Under the pieces are notes generated by a model that was given only the letters and a program-made list of their open reading frames with translations, made no database searches and was not told the origin of the DNA. Shown in pieces: positions 54,624 through 63,262 of a stretch of 64,000 bases of DNA. The translations under genes were made by a program, and so were the position numbers. The DNA lies in assembly GCA_028281495.1 (NCBI GenBank), contig JANQJU010000089.1:1-64000 (forward strand), read 5' to 3'. This DNA is from SAR324 cluster bacterium. Its GTDB lineage: Bacteria; SAR324; NAC60-12. Position 1 is the first letter of the stretch; each line of letters begins with the position of its first letter.

Positions 54624-55607
54624 ATGAAATACAGAACATTTGGTCGAGATAATATCCAGATTTCTGATGTTGGATTGGGATGCTGGCAGCTCGGTGCAGA
54701 CTGGGGCAACGTGGAGATCGAAACCGCCCATGCGATTTTACAAACTTCCGTGGATCATGGCGTGACTTTTTTTGACACGGCCGATGTCTATGGAAACGGA
54801 CGCAGCGAAGAAATCATCGGTGAATTCTTGAAAAAACAAACCGATTCCATCTTCGTCGCCACAAAAGTGGGCCGATCCGGAAACCTGTTTCCTGATGGAT
54901 ACACGGAAGCCAGCGTCCGGAGCTGCATTGAAGCTTCGCTAAAACGGCTACAAGTCGAGACGCTGGATTTGGTTCAATTGCATTGCATCCCCACCCAAGT
55001 CATGGAAACGGGCGAGATTTTTGAGTGGTTACGAAAGTTGAAACAAGAAGGGAAAATTCAACGTTTCGGAGCGAGCGTAGAATCGATGAGCGAAGGGTTG
55101 ATGTGTATCGATCAGGTGGAGGATTTGTATTCCTTACAAATCATCTTCAATATTTTCAGGCAGAAACCCACGGAAGCCTTATTCCACAAAGCAAAAGAAA
55201 AAAAGGTAGGGATCATCGTACGAGTGCCGTTAGCCAGCGGATTGTTGACCGGCAAATTCACCAAACAAACCACATTTTCTGAAGATGACCACCGGAATTA
55301 CAACAAAGATGGTCAAGTGTTCAATGTCGGAGAAACCTTTGCCGGTCTGCCCTATGATCTTGGCGTGGAATTGGCCTCAGAACTTGATGCTTGGGTCCCT
55401 TCCCCTCTCAGCATGGTCCAAATGGCACTCCGTTGGATTTTAGATTTTGATGCGGTCTCGGTTGTCATACCAGGAGCCTCTAAAATCCAACAAGCTCAAA
55501 GCAACGCCGCTGTTTCCGACTTAGCTCCTTTGGATGACACGCTGCATCAAAAGTTGAACACCTTTTACCACGAGAAGGTGAAACCACATATTCGCGGACC
55601 TTATTGA
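54624..55607 (+). CDS. Aldo/keto reductase
   Basis: A 327-residue TIM-barrel oxidoreductase. Signature features are GVTFFDTADVYGNGRSEEIIGEFL (catalytic Asp/Tyr), the TKVGRSG lysine strand, DLVQLHCIPTQ (His) and SVVIPGASKIQQAQSNAAV (NADPH site). These enzymes reduce aldehydes and ketones with NADPH. It is followed 22 bases later by the AAA-like gene, but a functional link is not evident. Confidence 0.9.
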   Translation: MKYRTFGRDNIQISDVGLGCWQLGADWGNVEIETAHAILQTSVDHGVTFFDTADVYGNGRSEEIIGEFLKKQTDSIFVATKVGRSGNLFPDGYTEASVRSCIEASLKRLQVETLDLVQLHCIPTQVMETGEIFEWLRKLKQEGKIQRFGASVESMSEGLMCIDQVEDLYSLQIIFNIFRQKPTEALFHKAKEKKVGIIVRVPLASGLLTGKFTKQTTFSEDDHRNYNKDGQVFNVGETFAGLPYDLGVELASELDAWVPSPLSMVQMALRWILDFDAVSVVIPGASKIQQAQSNAAVSDLAPLDDTLHQKLNTFYHEKVKPHIRGPY

Positions 55608-55629
55608 TTCAAACTAAATAGGATTTCTA

Positions 55630-57372
55630 ATGAAAAAACGCATTCCCTATGGCGTGGCCAATTACAAACAATTGGTTCTGGAATACGGCTATTACGTAGA
55701 TAAAACCGAGTACATTCGGATGCTGGAAGATTTCCACAGCCCCGTGTTTTTAAGACCCCGCCGGTTTGGGAAATCGTTGTGGTGTACCACCCTGGAATAT
55801 TACTACGACCAGCAGCACGCGAGCGAATTCGAAAGCTTGTTTGGTAACACTGCCATTGGAAAGGATCCCACTCCGAACCGAAATCAATACGTGGTGTGGT
55901 CGCTCGATTTTTCCGAGGTTCCGCTATGTGAAGATCTTCACCAGCTCCGGGCCGATTTCGATACGATCCTCAATGCATCATTATTGACCTGTGTGCATCG
56001 TTACGAAGCGATGATTGACTCACCCATCGCCTTCGATGAAACCAAATCCGTTTCCGTCAATTTATCAACGTTGTCGCAACGGATCCGGGAGTATGACTTG
56101 GCTCCACTCTATGTGATTATTGACGAATATGACAATTTCACGAATCAACTCATCACAGCCCAAAATCAACAATTGTACGATGATTTAAATCGTGAGAATG
56201 GGTTTTTTAAGGGATTTTTTAAAACCCTCAAACGGGCAGTCAAATCTCAGGCGGTTGCGCAGTGTTTCATTACCGGAGTCTTGCCTATTGCGATTGATGA
56301 GTTGGCATCGGGTTACAATATTGCCCAATTCCTTACATTGGATGCTTCGTTTGAAGCCATGATGGGTTTCACTCAACAAGAAGTCGACGACTTGTTGGAA
56401 GCCATCTACCTAGATCATTCTCTCGATGCTGAAACTCGCCCACAAATCGAGGAATTGCTTCGAAATCATTACAACGGCTATCAGTTTACCTCTCCTCAAG
56501 GATCTCGCCTCTATAACTCAACGATCTTATTTTATTTCTTAGATCATCTTTGTCGCCACTATGAAATTCCCAAGTTTCTCACGGATAGAAACCTCAAAAC
56601 CGACCTCAAATGGATCAAACGCCTCACGGGTTCCAATCCTCAGATCACCGAGCGTTTTGTCGATCAGGTGTTGTGGCAAGACGGTGTGCCTTTTGACGAA
56701 ACCCAACTTCTGGAAAAGTTCGACACGCACCGCTTTTTTGATCCCGAATTCTTCCCCATGTCGTTCTTCTACCTTGGCATGTTGACCCGAGCTGACGAGT
56801 TTTCTATGCGACTGCCTAATCTGAACATGCGTACGATCTTCACTGAGTACTTCAACGAACTCCATGAAGTCCAAGTCCTCCCGGATTACGCCGAAACGAT
56901 GCGCGGCTTTCTGGATTCTTATGACTTTCCTCAGTTGTTTGCAGATTATTGGAGGCTGTATATCGGTCAACTTCCAGAGGCGGTATTTCAAAACCTCAAT
57001 GAGAATTTTTATCGAACCACGTTTTACGATCTCTGCCGCCGCTACCTGTCGAGCTACTTTTTGTGGCACCTGGAAAGATCCTATCCAGGTGGGAGGAGTG
57101 ATTGGGAGATGGTCGGAAAACCAGGGACCCGTTTTGCCGGGAAACGAATATTGGCGGAGTTCAAATACTGGTCCAATCACCGGTTGTCCAAGGCGGGCTT
57201 GAGCGTAGACACATTCAAAGCTCTGCCCGAAGATCGAAAGCAATTGCAAAAATACACCACGGCTCTTCAACAGGAAACCCCTGAAGCCGAAATTGAAAGC
57301 TATTTGATTTATTGTTTGGGGAATCAAGGATTCCAAGTATCACGGTTATTTAACGGAAAGACCAACGGTTAA
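55630..57372 (+). CDS. AAA-ATPase-like protein with PD-(D/E)XK nuclease domain
   Basis: A 580-residue protein of the AAA-ATPase_like/DUF1703 type. The N-terminus is typical (MKKRIPYGVANYKQLVLEYGYYVDKTEYI), with a P-loop-like RPRRFGKSLW, Walker B LYVIIDEYDNF and a sensor-like ITGVLPIAIDELASGYN. The C-terminus (about 470-575) has a PD-(D/E)XK-like core in RILAEFKYW. Proteins of this family are often multicopy in uncultured and anaerobic bacteria and are suspected mobile or defence elements. The function remains unknown. Confidence 0.85.
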   Translation: MKKRIPYGVANYKQLVLEYGYYVDKTEYIRMLEDFHSPVFLRPRRFGKSLWCTTLEYYYDQQHASEFESLFGNTAIGKDPTPNRNQYVVWSLDFSEVPLCEDLHQLRADFDTILNASLLTCVHRYEAMIDSPIAFDETKSVSVNLSTLSQRIREYDLAPLYVIIDEYDNFTNQLITAQNQQLYDDLNRENGFFKGFFKTLKRAVKSQAVAQCFITGVLPIAIDELASGYNIAQFLTLDASFEAMMGFTQQEVDDLLEAIYLDHSLDAETRPQIEELLRNHYNGYQFTSPQGSRLYNSTILFYFLDHLCRHYEIPKFLTDRNLKTDLKWIKRLTGSNPQITERFVDQVLWQDGVPFDETQLLEKFDTHRFFDPEFFPMSFFYLGMLTRADEFSMRLPNLNMRTIFTEYFNELHEVQVLPDYAETMRGFLDSYDFPQLFADYWRLYIGQLPEAVFQNLNENFYRTTFYDLCRRYLSSYFLWHLERSYPGGRSDWEMVGKPGTRFAGKRILAEFKYWSNHRLSKAGLSVDTFKALPEDRKQLQKYTTALQQETPEAEIESYLIYCLGNQGFQVSRLFNGKTNG

Positions 57373-57374
57373 CC

Positions 57375-57569
57375 ATGGCCTATGAAATTCATATAAAACG
57401 AGTTGCGGATGATGGTTCCCCTACCAACCCGCCGCTATCACTCGACGAGTGGAAATCTATCGTCAACAAAACCAAAGGACTTCGATTGGATTCATCCGCA
57501 AAATCGATAACAAATCCAGCAACCGGTGAGGTACTGACAATAGGAGGCTCGGAGGGCGATGCTCGTTAA
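57375..57569 (+). CDS. Small hypothetical protein
   Basis: A 64-residue ORF three bases after the AAA-like gene stop, so likely translated by coupling. The protein is soluble and charged, with LSLDEWKSIVNKTKGLRLD and a TNPATGEVLTIGG beta segment. No family was recognised. It is not supported by a separate ribosome site. Confidence 0.5.
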   Translation: MAYEIHIKRVADDGSPTNPPLSLDEWKSIVNKTKGLRLDSSAKSITNPATGEVLTIGGSEGDAR

Positions 57570-57639
57570 CCTGCCTTTTATGCAAGCGATTTGTTGATTG
57601 GAAGAAATGACACATTCGAGGGTTGGGTATTGAGGTCTA

Positions 57640-57987
57640 TTAAGGAAATTGTGTGTTTGACAAATACTTTTCTAATGCTTCCGTGACAACCTTATTTAAA
57701 TTGATTCCTTGAGTTTTGGCATAGAGTGCTGCTCGTCGATGGAGATCGCTTCCTGTCCGCACGTTGAAACTGCCTTTAAACGGCTGCTCCGGCTCTTTGT
57801 TTTCAACTTTGCACAATTCCAAATAGTCTTCTACAGCTTCCTCGAAAGCGTTTTTTAGACTTTCTACATTGGTGCCTTCGAAATTCACGAGGCTTCGAAT
57901 GAATTCAAGTTTTCCAAAAAACACACGGTCTTCATCATTATAATGGACGGAACCATAGTAACCTTTGTAGGTCATCAAATCTTTCAT
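57640..57987 (-). CDS. hicB: HicB-family antitoxin
   Basis: A 115-residue protein of HicB type. It has a partially degraded RNase H-like fold (YGSVHYNDEDRVFFGKLEFIRSLVNFEGTNVESLKNAFEEAVEDYLELC) and a C-terminal HicB ribbon-helix-helix tail (SFNVRTGSDLHRRAALYAKTQGINLNKVVTEALEKYL). It binds and neutralises HicA and autoregulates. It overlaps hicA by four bases. Confidence 0.85.
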   Translation of the reverse strand: MKDLMTYKGYYGSVHYNDEDRVFFGKLEFIRSLVNFEGTNVESLKNAFEEAVEDYLELCKVENKEPEQPFKGSFNVRTGSDLHRRAALYAKTQGINLNKVVTEALEKYLSNTQFP

Positions 57988-58253
57988 AACATTCCTTCTT
58001 GATCCAGCAGCGTTAAAACTTGGTCAATCACATATTGCTTCAATTCTTTGTTGGGATGGGGTTGATGTAGAGAGATCGTGGCCGCCGATGCATGAACAAA
58101 CCTTCGTCTCGATCTCCCCGTTTTTCCCTTTTTAGATTCAACGTATCCTAACGATTTCAAAAGCGCAGTTAGCTCGTCCCAAGTGAAGTTTTTAGGACGA
58201 TGTGATCGCTCCGCGTTCAGTTGAATGGTCGTTGAACGTTGATGCGCTTTCAA
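57984..58253 (-). CDS. hicA: HicA-family mRNA interferase toxin
   Basis: About 89 residues from a TTG at 58253; the start is uncertain. The HicA core is RPKNFTWDELTALLKSLGYVESKKGKTGRSRRRF, followed by a conserved HQPHP strand and KQYVIDQVLTLLDQ. HicA cleaves mRNA on the ribosome when free of HicB. The frame can be extended to 58382, but that part overlaps the decayed AraC-like frame. It overlaps hicB as ATGA. Confidence 0.75.
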   Translation of the reverse strand: MKAHQRSTTIQLNAERSHRPKNFTWDELTALLKSLGYVESKKGKTGRSRRRFVHASAATISLHQPHPNKELKQYVIDQVLTLLDQEGML

Positions 58254-58279
58254 AGAGTATTCGTAAGTTGTGGTGACCG

Positions 58280-58620
58280 GACCCTGCCTTCTCGTCAAAA
58301 TGGAGATGTTGTTGCTTCCAATATTGCCTTGGAGACATCCCGGAAAACTGTTCGAATTCTCGGATAAAATGAGACTGGTCATAATATCCTCAATTCATGG
58401 CGAGGGTGGTTCAATTGGAAAGGAGGACCTGTTGAGCATGCTGCAAGATTTCATTGAAACGTGTGATCCGCAGGTAATATTTTAGGGACAATCCTAGATA
58501 TTTTTGAAATTGATGAATCAGGTGTTTCTGGCTCACACCCACCTTTTGTAAGGAATCCCCGACCTCAAATCGATCCCGACCATGCAACACTGCCAACCCG
58601 GAATCATTCTATAACCTTCT
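58280..58620 (-). pseudogene. AraC-family regulator remnant with in-frame stops
   Basis: In one minus-strand frame the AraC double helix-turn-helix is recognisable: VGVSQKHLIHQFQKYLGLS, RITRFNEILQHAQQV, then two TGA stops, and GYYDQSHFIREFEQFSGMSPRQYW. The gene lacks its effector half and both TGA codons interrupt it, so it is dead. It lies directly before hicA. Confidence 0.75.
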
Positions 58621-58711
58621 GGACTTCCCAAAGTGAAAGCTCCCTGATTCCAAGTAACTTTGCTGATGTCCAATTGGTTTTTAGGGTAGCCCATTAACGA
58701 GTTCAAGGTTG

Positions 58712-61700
58712 TTATGTTTCTTTTTCTCTGCTTGGACTTTCTCTAAGTTTATTATTTTTATCCATTAATCCGCGATTCCTCAATGTTCCAAGTAAAAAGG
58801 TCTGATCACCAGCTAAAACTACAGGAATGTTTTCACCATTGACGGTAATTGTCTGAGCATCGGGATTATATGCCGACAACTGTGAAACAATTTGAAATGT
58901 ATTTTCACTAGTACAAATAATAGCGATGAGGTTCCCTTTTAAATCAACTTTTTCCCAGATAAGTTGTTCGTTGTTTTGCAAAATATCATCGGTGTTAACG
59001 ACACTATTGAATTGCTGGTTACGATCTTGTTCACTTTGACAACCCCAAAGTTCTTTTAGCATGTCTTGCCACGACAGTTCCTTGGTTTGATCAATTCGAA
59101 CTCCAGGAGCTCGGCCCCCACCATCGCTAGAATTTGCACGCCAATTTCTTGTTTCAATTTTTTTAAGAACATTTGGAGATAAAACCAATTGCACTTTTTC
59201 TTTAGAATCACTGCCGACCCCCATTCCTTTCGATAGCCACTTTTCATGTTTTCTACCAACTGTCCTTATGTAGACACCAAAAGCTCCCCCTCCTCTTTTA
59301 TCAGAATCCCTACCATATGCTGAATCATTATTAGGACCAATACGATGATAAGCGCTCTCCAAGTAACCGTTGCTGATCACAGAACTTAAATGTTCTGCTC
59401 TAATCCCGTGGACCATGCAAGCGGTTTTATCAAAATCGACTTTCACTTCCTTTAATTTAGAGCTTTTAAACTCAGATGGTTTTCCTTGAGGGAATTTTTT
59501 AGGACCTCTCTTGCCTCTTCTTATAAAAGTTGGCTTTTCCGACAAGGGTTCTTTAGAATTTTTGCTATCAATATCTGCATCAAGTTCAGTTTGATTGGAA
59601 TGTTTTTTTGGGTCGTCTTTGTCACTTCTTATAAAAGTTGGTTTTTCTGCTGTGGGTGGTTTAGGTTTTTCGATTTTTACGTTAGTTTGGAGTCGACTCT
59701 TTTCCTCTATAATGCCTAGTTCATCAGTGGATTGGCCAGCAAACTGCCGAAATATATTCATAAATTGTTGAAAGTCTACACCTTCAGCTTGCTGACCAAA
59801 ATTTACAAATGCTTTATGAATTTTGGATCGTCCGTCCAAAATAGATTCTACCCCTCGAAACTCAAACTCATTTTTTAAAAGATTGTAATTTTCGTCATGG
59901 CTTTTTTCGTTTTTTGCTTCTTCTCTTTGATAACCGTCAGTTTCCAAAATTAATTTGTGAGCAAGCTTTTTGAAACTCTCATCTTGACTTCTATCAAATA
60001 TGTTTATTTTCATCAGTTTATTAAATTGTGGATTATAAGATTTACTTCCACGATCTCGCATAAAATCGTAGGAATCAGATCCTGCGATTACACTTGCTGC
60101 CCTTTCTTCTTTGCTATAGTTTTCCGATTTTTTTACTGCTCCCTTATCTTTAAGAGAATTAGCTGCAAATCTGACAACGTTTTGATTTAAGGAACCCATT
60201 TTAGACCAAGTAGATTGCTTCGTGGCGCTACTAAGAAATTTATCTGACTGTTTTTTTTCACCAGCAGTTTTATCAAACTCCTGTAAATTGGCAGAATCAT
60301 GAAACAGTGTTGCTAATGCCAAAGCTTGAATTTCTTTATTACTAAAAACAGCTTCTTTGGATTCGATTTGCTGGTTATGGTTAATTTGATGCGCAATGGC
60401 AATCGAGTAAGCAACAGTTCTTAACACGTGACTGAGTCCATGAATATTTCGTGCAATGTGTCGAGTACCGGTTTTCGTTTTCTCTCCTTTTTCATTTTTA
60501 AATGGTTGATGGTAGATCTTTTTGGCTTCTTCGTACATCGAATGCACCCATTTCATCCAGGCTGAATCTTCGTTTGATGGCTGATTCTTCTCTATCATTT
60601 TTGATTCTTTCGGGTCTTCCTTACGACTTTGAATACTTAATACTTCATCCTCCTCAATTGGCTCTAAACGTTCGTAATGAGAACCACTGGAATAAACAGC
60701 AATCGGATTATTACCTTCTACGTTATGTCCTGAAATCTGTAAACCACCCAACCCTCTCTCATATAGTTTTAATGAAACATCGTACAAAGTAGCCAAAGCA
60801 TGTAGTTCAGTGGAACCCAACCAATACAATCTGCTTTTTAGCAAGTTTGCATAAAGCTGCTTCACCTCGCCGCTATTACACGCTTCTTTTCGAATATCAG
60901 GTTTTTCGGTCGAGGGTCGGTTTCCGATAAATTGGCACAAGCTGCAAGAAAGCTGATTTTCAATATATTTGAACTCAAGATATTCGAGGCTTTCTTTTTG
61001 ATCTTCTATATACGACTTACTATTTACATCCTCACTTTTTTCATCGTCTACTTCAATCTTAGGCTCCTTCTCTTTTTTTTCAAAAAAATTTATATTAGTT
61101 TTTATCTTTTCAAGATCAGTTTTGTTTTCCTTAATCTTATTTTGATAATTAGTTATTGTGCCATTTTCATTCATTAGTTCGGTTATCCTTATTTCTATAT
61201 AGTCTTTAAAAGATTCTTTCAGCATAGCATGTGCTACAGCCTCTTTTTCCCCTTCACCTGAAATAAAAGCTTGTGAGAGCTTGGAGCGCTTTTCCATAAA
61301 TTCAGGGTCATAGTAGCTACCAGCTTTAGGATGTCCTTCGGGCTGCATTTCTCCAAAAATAGCATGAACTGAACAACTCCCGTCAGGCACTGTTCGTTGA
61401 GGCACAAGTCCATGTTCTACAAGCATATCTATCGAGTTTTTTCCTTTAGGCGCACTGGAATTAGACCCAATTTCAATATAAAGGCTTGTGAAAATACCTT
61501 CTACACTGTTTTCGATTAATTCTTTAGATACCAGAGGGTTTTTGCTTCTCAGTGTATCTAAAATTTCGTCTTTCCTTTGCTTTAGATCTAAATTGTCAGT
61601 ATTTAGGTATTCACTATACAATTGATTGAAGTAATTAGGTAAACTACGATTGAATATTTGTTCTGCTATTTTAAGCAAATTGTCAGAAAGTTCTTGAGCT

Positions 61701-63205
61701 TCTCTGTCGAGAGATTTTGGCAAACCTGCATTGTACAAATTTATTCCTAGACCTGAATTACTAAATTCTTTTTTTTCTTTATAGCCCATATCCTTTGGGC
61801 TAATTTTTTGACTTGATTCGTGAACCTCTTCCTTCAATTCATCGTTATTAAAAGGAAAATTATTCCCATTTCCAAAACTCTCGTTTGTATCGTCTTTCTT
61901 TTCTTCTCTCTCAATCAGAGTACGACCTCCCCGTTCCCATCGTCTTGTTCTACGTTCGTGATTCGGAGGATAAAACGGAATATTTGACTCATATAATGAA
62001 GTATTAGAGTCGTCTTTTCCTCCAATGCCTTGCTCTTTGGGATTAAGATGTTCTCTGTGTATTGCTGTTTTGCCTTCACCACCATGTAGAGTGGGTGTTG
62101 GGTAGAAAGGATGTTTAGTTTTAGGGTTTGAAGTACTGGAGTTATCCTTTTCTTCAATTAAAGAAATTCCTGCAGATATTTGGTCACTTTCTTCTATTTT
62201 TGAACTTCCATGTTTTTCAAGTGAGGTGCCTGTTGTTGTTGTTTTTCCAAGAAGTTTTTTCGCTCTTGGATTTTTCTTGGATTTGTGAAAATTGATTCTA
62301 GCTTGATTAGGATCAGTTGATTTTGACCGACCAGTATTAGCGGATTTATTTTTATTATATTCGTTATACTGTTCCACGTATTGAAGAGCTTCATCTTTTT
62401 TAAGATTTATAAACCATTTGTAAAACTCAGTTTTAACTTTTAAAGTATTTTTTATATAATTTTTAAAACCAATACTCGTTAATGTATCCCACGTCGGAAG
62501 ATCGTATAAAAAATCTGGCATGCTAACTTTTTGCACAGTCTCTAAATTTATTGAGGATTGAAACGAAGAATCTGAAATCTGGTGAATTTCTAGTTCGTTA
62601 CCTATTTTTTCCCCCATCTTATCAGCTTCCTGCTCCAATCCTCGTTCATCATTTATTTTCAACCCATTTTGCATTTGCAGTGTGGGTTTCACCCTTCCTT
62701 GTTTTTGCTGCACCACATGCCACGCTTCGTGAGGTAGGTGCCTTTCTTGTCCAGATGCCACATGGATATTAGTTCCCCGGGTGAATGCGTGGGCTTGTAG
62801 TTGTGCTGGTTGAGAAGAATTGTAATGCACCTTCACATCATCCATCGAATAGCCAGAAAGATTTTCGATTCCGCTTTTGAGCTTGTCTGGAAGGCCGGTT
62901 GTATTTTTTTTATTTTGTATCGTTGGCTGGGTCGATACTTGTTTCGTTGGTGTGCCCCTTGAAGATTCTACTACCTGCATTTGAGCTATCGTTCGAGGAC
63001 TGTTGGCAATCAGGGCTTGCATTTGAATCAAGTGCTGTGCATGAGGGCTGCAATTTGCAGCTTCCTGCATCTTCTTTAGTGTGGTCACTTCAGGTCGGTT
63101 GTCACTCCCTTTAAATGAGGATCGAATCGAATTTTGTTCTTCTTTCAGAAGCTGATTTGTGGCCTGATTTTTACTGTCTTGAGGTTTATCGGTATACTTG
63201 TTCAT
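58712..63205 (-). CDS. Multidomain effector: DUF4157 leader, OTU-like protease, SidE-like PDE and ART-like domain
   Basis: Starting at the ATG at 63205, supported by AGGGAG (the frame opens at 63238 and numbering below uses that), about 1497 residues. Order: DUF4157/eCIS-core domain with HEAWH (116-210; zinc motif 170-174); a low-complexity linker with repeats (300-500); an OTU-like cysteine protease, VPDGSCSVHAIFG (Asp619, Cys622) and GSHYERLEP (His854); an HD-like region RHIARNIHGLSHVLR (His933, His937) with LFHDSA (980), resembling the SidE phosphodiesterase; a proline linker with the repeat EKPTFIR; and an ART-like domain VHGIRAEHLSSVISNGYL (His1277), GGGAFGVYI, and NEQLIWE (Glu1424). DUF4157 proteins are often cargo of contractile injection systems. 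It would modify a host target, perhaps ubiquitin. Confidence 0.7.
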   Translation of the reverse strand: MNKYTDKPQDSKNQATNQLLKEEQNSIRSSFKGSDNRPEVTTLKKMQEAANCSPHAQHLIQMQALIANSPRTIAQMQVVESSRGTPTKQVSTQPTIQNKKNTTGLPDKLKSGIENLSGYSMDDVKVHYNSSQPAQLQAHAFTRGTNIHVASGQERHLPHEAWHVVQQKQGRVKPTLQMQNGLKINDERGLEQEADKMGEKIGNELEIHQISDSSFQSSINLETVQKVSMPDFLYDLPTWDTLTSIGFKNYIKNTLKVKTEFYKWFINLKKDEALQYVEQYNEYNKNKSANTGRSKSTDPNQARINFHKSKKNPRAKKLLGKTTTTGTSLEKHGSSKIEESDQISAGISLIEEKDNSSTSNPKTKHPFYPTPTLHGGEGKTAIHREHLNPKEQGIGGKDDSNTSLYESNIPFYPPNHERRTRRWERGGRTLIEREEKKDDTNESFGNGNNFPFNNDELKEEVHESSQKISPKDMGYKEKKEFSNSGLGINLYNAGLPKSLDREAQELSDNLLKIAEQIFNRSLPNYFNQLYSEYLNTDNLDLKQRKDEILDTLRSKNPLVSKELIENSVEGIFTSLYIEIGSNSSAPKGKNSIDMLVEHGLVPQRTVPDGSCSVHAIFGEMQPEGHPKAGSYYDPEFMEKRSKLSQAFISGEGEKEAVAHAMLKESFKDYIEIRITELMNENGTITNYQNKIKENKTDLEKIKTNINFFEKKEKEPKIEVDDEKSEDVNSKSYIEDQKESLEYLEFKYIENQLSCSLCQFIGNRPSTEKPDIRKEACNSGEVKQLYANLLKSRLYWLGSTELHALATLYDVSLKLYERGLGGLQISGHNVEGNNPIAVYSSGSHYERLEPIEEDEVLSIQSRKEDPKESKMIEKNQPSNEDSAWMKWVHSMYEEAKKIYHQPFKNEKGEKTKTGTRHIARNIHGLSHVLRTVAYSIAIAHQINHNQQIESKEAVFSNKEIQALALATLFHDSANLQEFDKTAGEKKQSDKFLSSATKQSTWSKMGSLNQNVVRFAANSLKDKGAVKKSENYSKEERAASVIAGSDSYDFMRDRGSKSYNPQFNKLMKINIFDRSQDESFKKLAHKLILETDGYQREEAKNEKSHDENYNLLKNEFEFRGVESILDGRSKIHKAFVNFGQQAEGVDFQQFMNIFRQFAGQSTDELGIIEEKSRLQTNVKIEKPKPPTAEKPTFIRSDKDDPKKHSNQTELDADIDSKNSKEPLSEKPTFIRRGKRGPKKFPQGKPSEFKSSKLKEVKVDFDKTACMVHGIRAEHLSSVISNGYLESAYHRIGPNNDSAYGRDSDKRGGGAFGVYIRTVGRKHEKWLSKGMGVGSDSKEKVQLVLSPNVLKKIETRNWRANSSDGGGRAPGVRIDQTKELSWQDMLKELWGCQSEQDRNQQFNSVVNTDDILQNNEQLIWEKVDLKGNLIAIICTSENTFQIVSQLSAYNPDAQTITVNGENIPVVLAGDQTFLLGTLRNRGLMDKNNKLRESPSREKET

Positions 63206-63262
63206 TCCATCTCCCTTAGATTCACAATACCTAAACATAAGAACGAAATGCCTCTAATTTCC

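Noticed and set aside
58411..58460. TGA read as tryptophan
   Set aside because: Only this degenerate AraC frame would benefit. TGA clearly ends other genes here, for instance in ATGA overlaps, so recoding is not supported.
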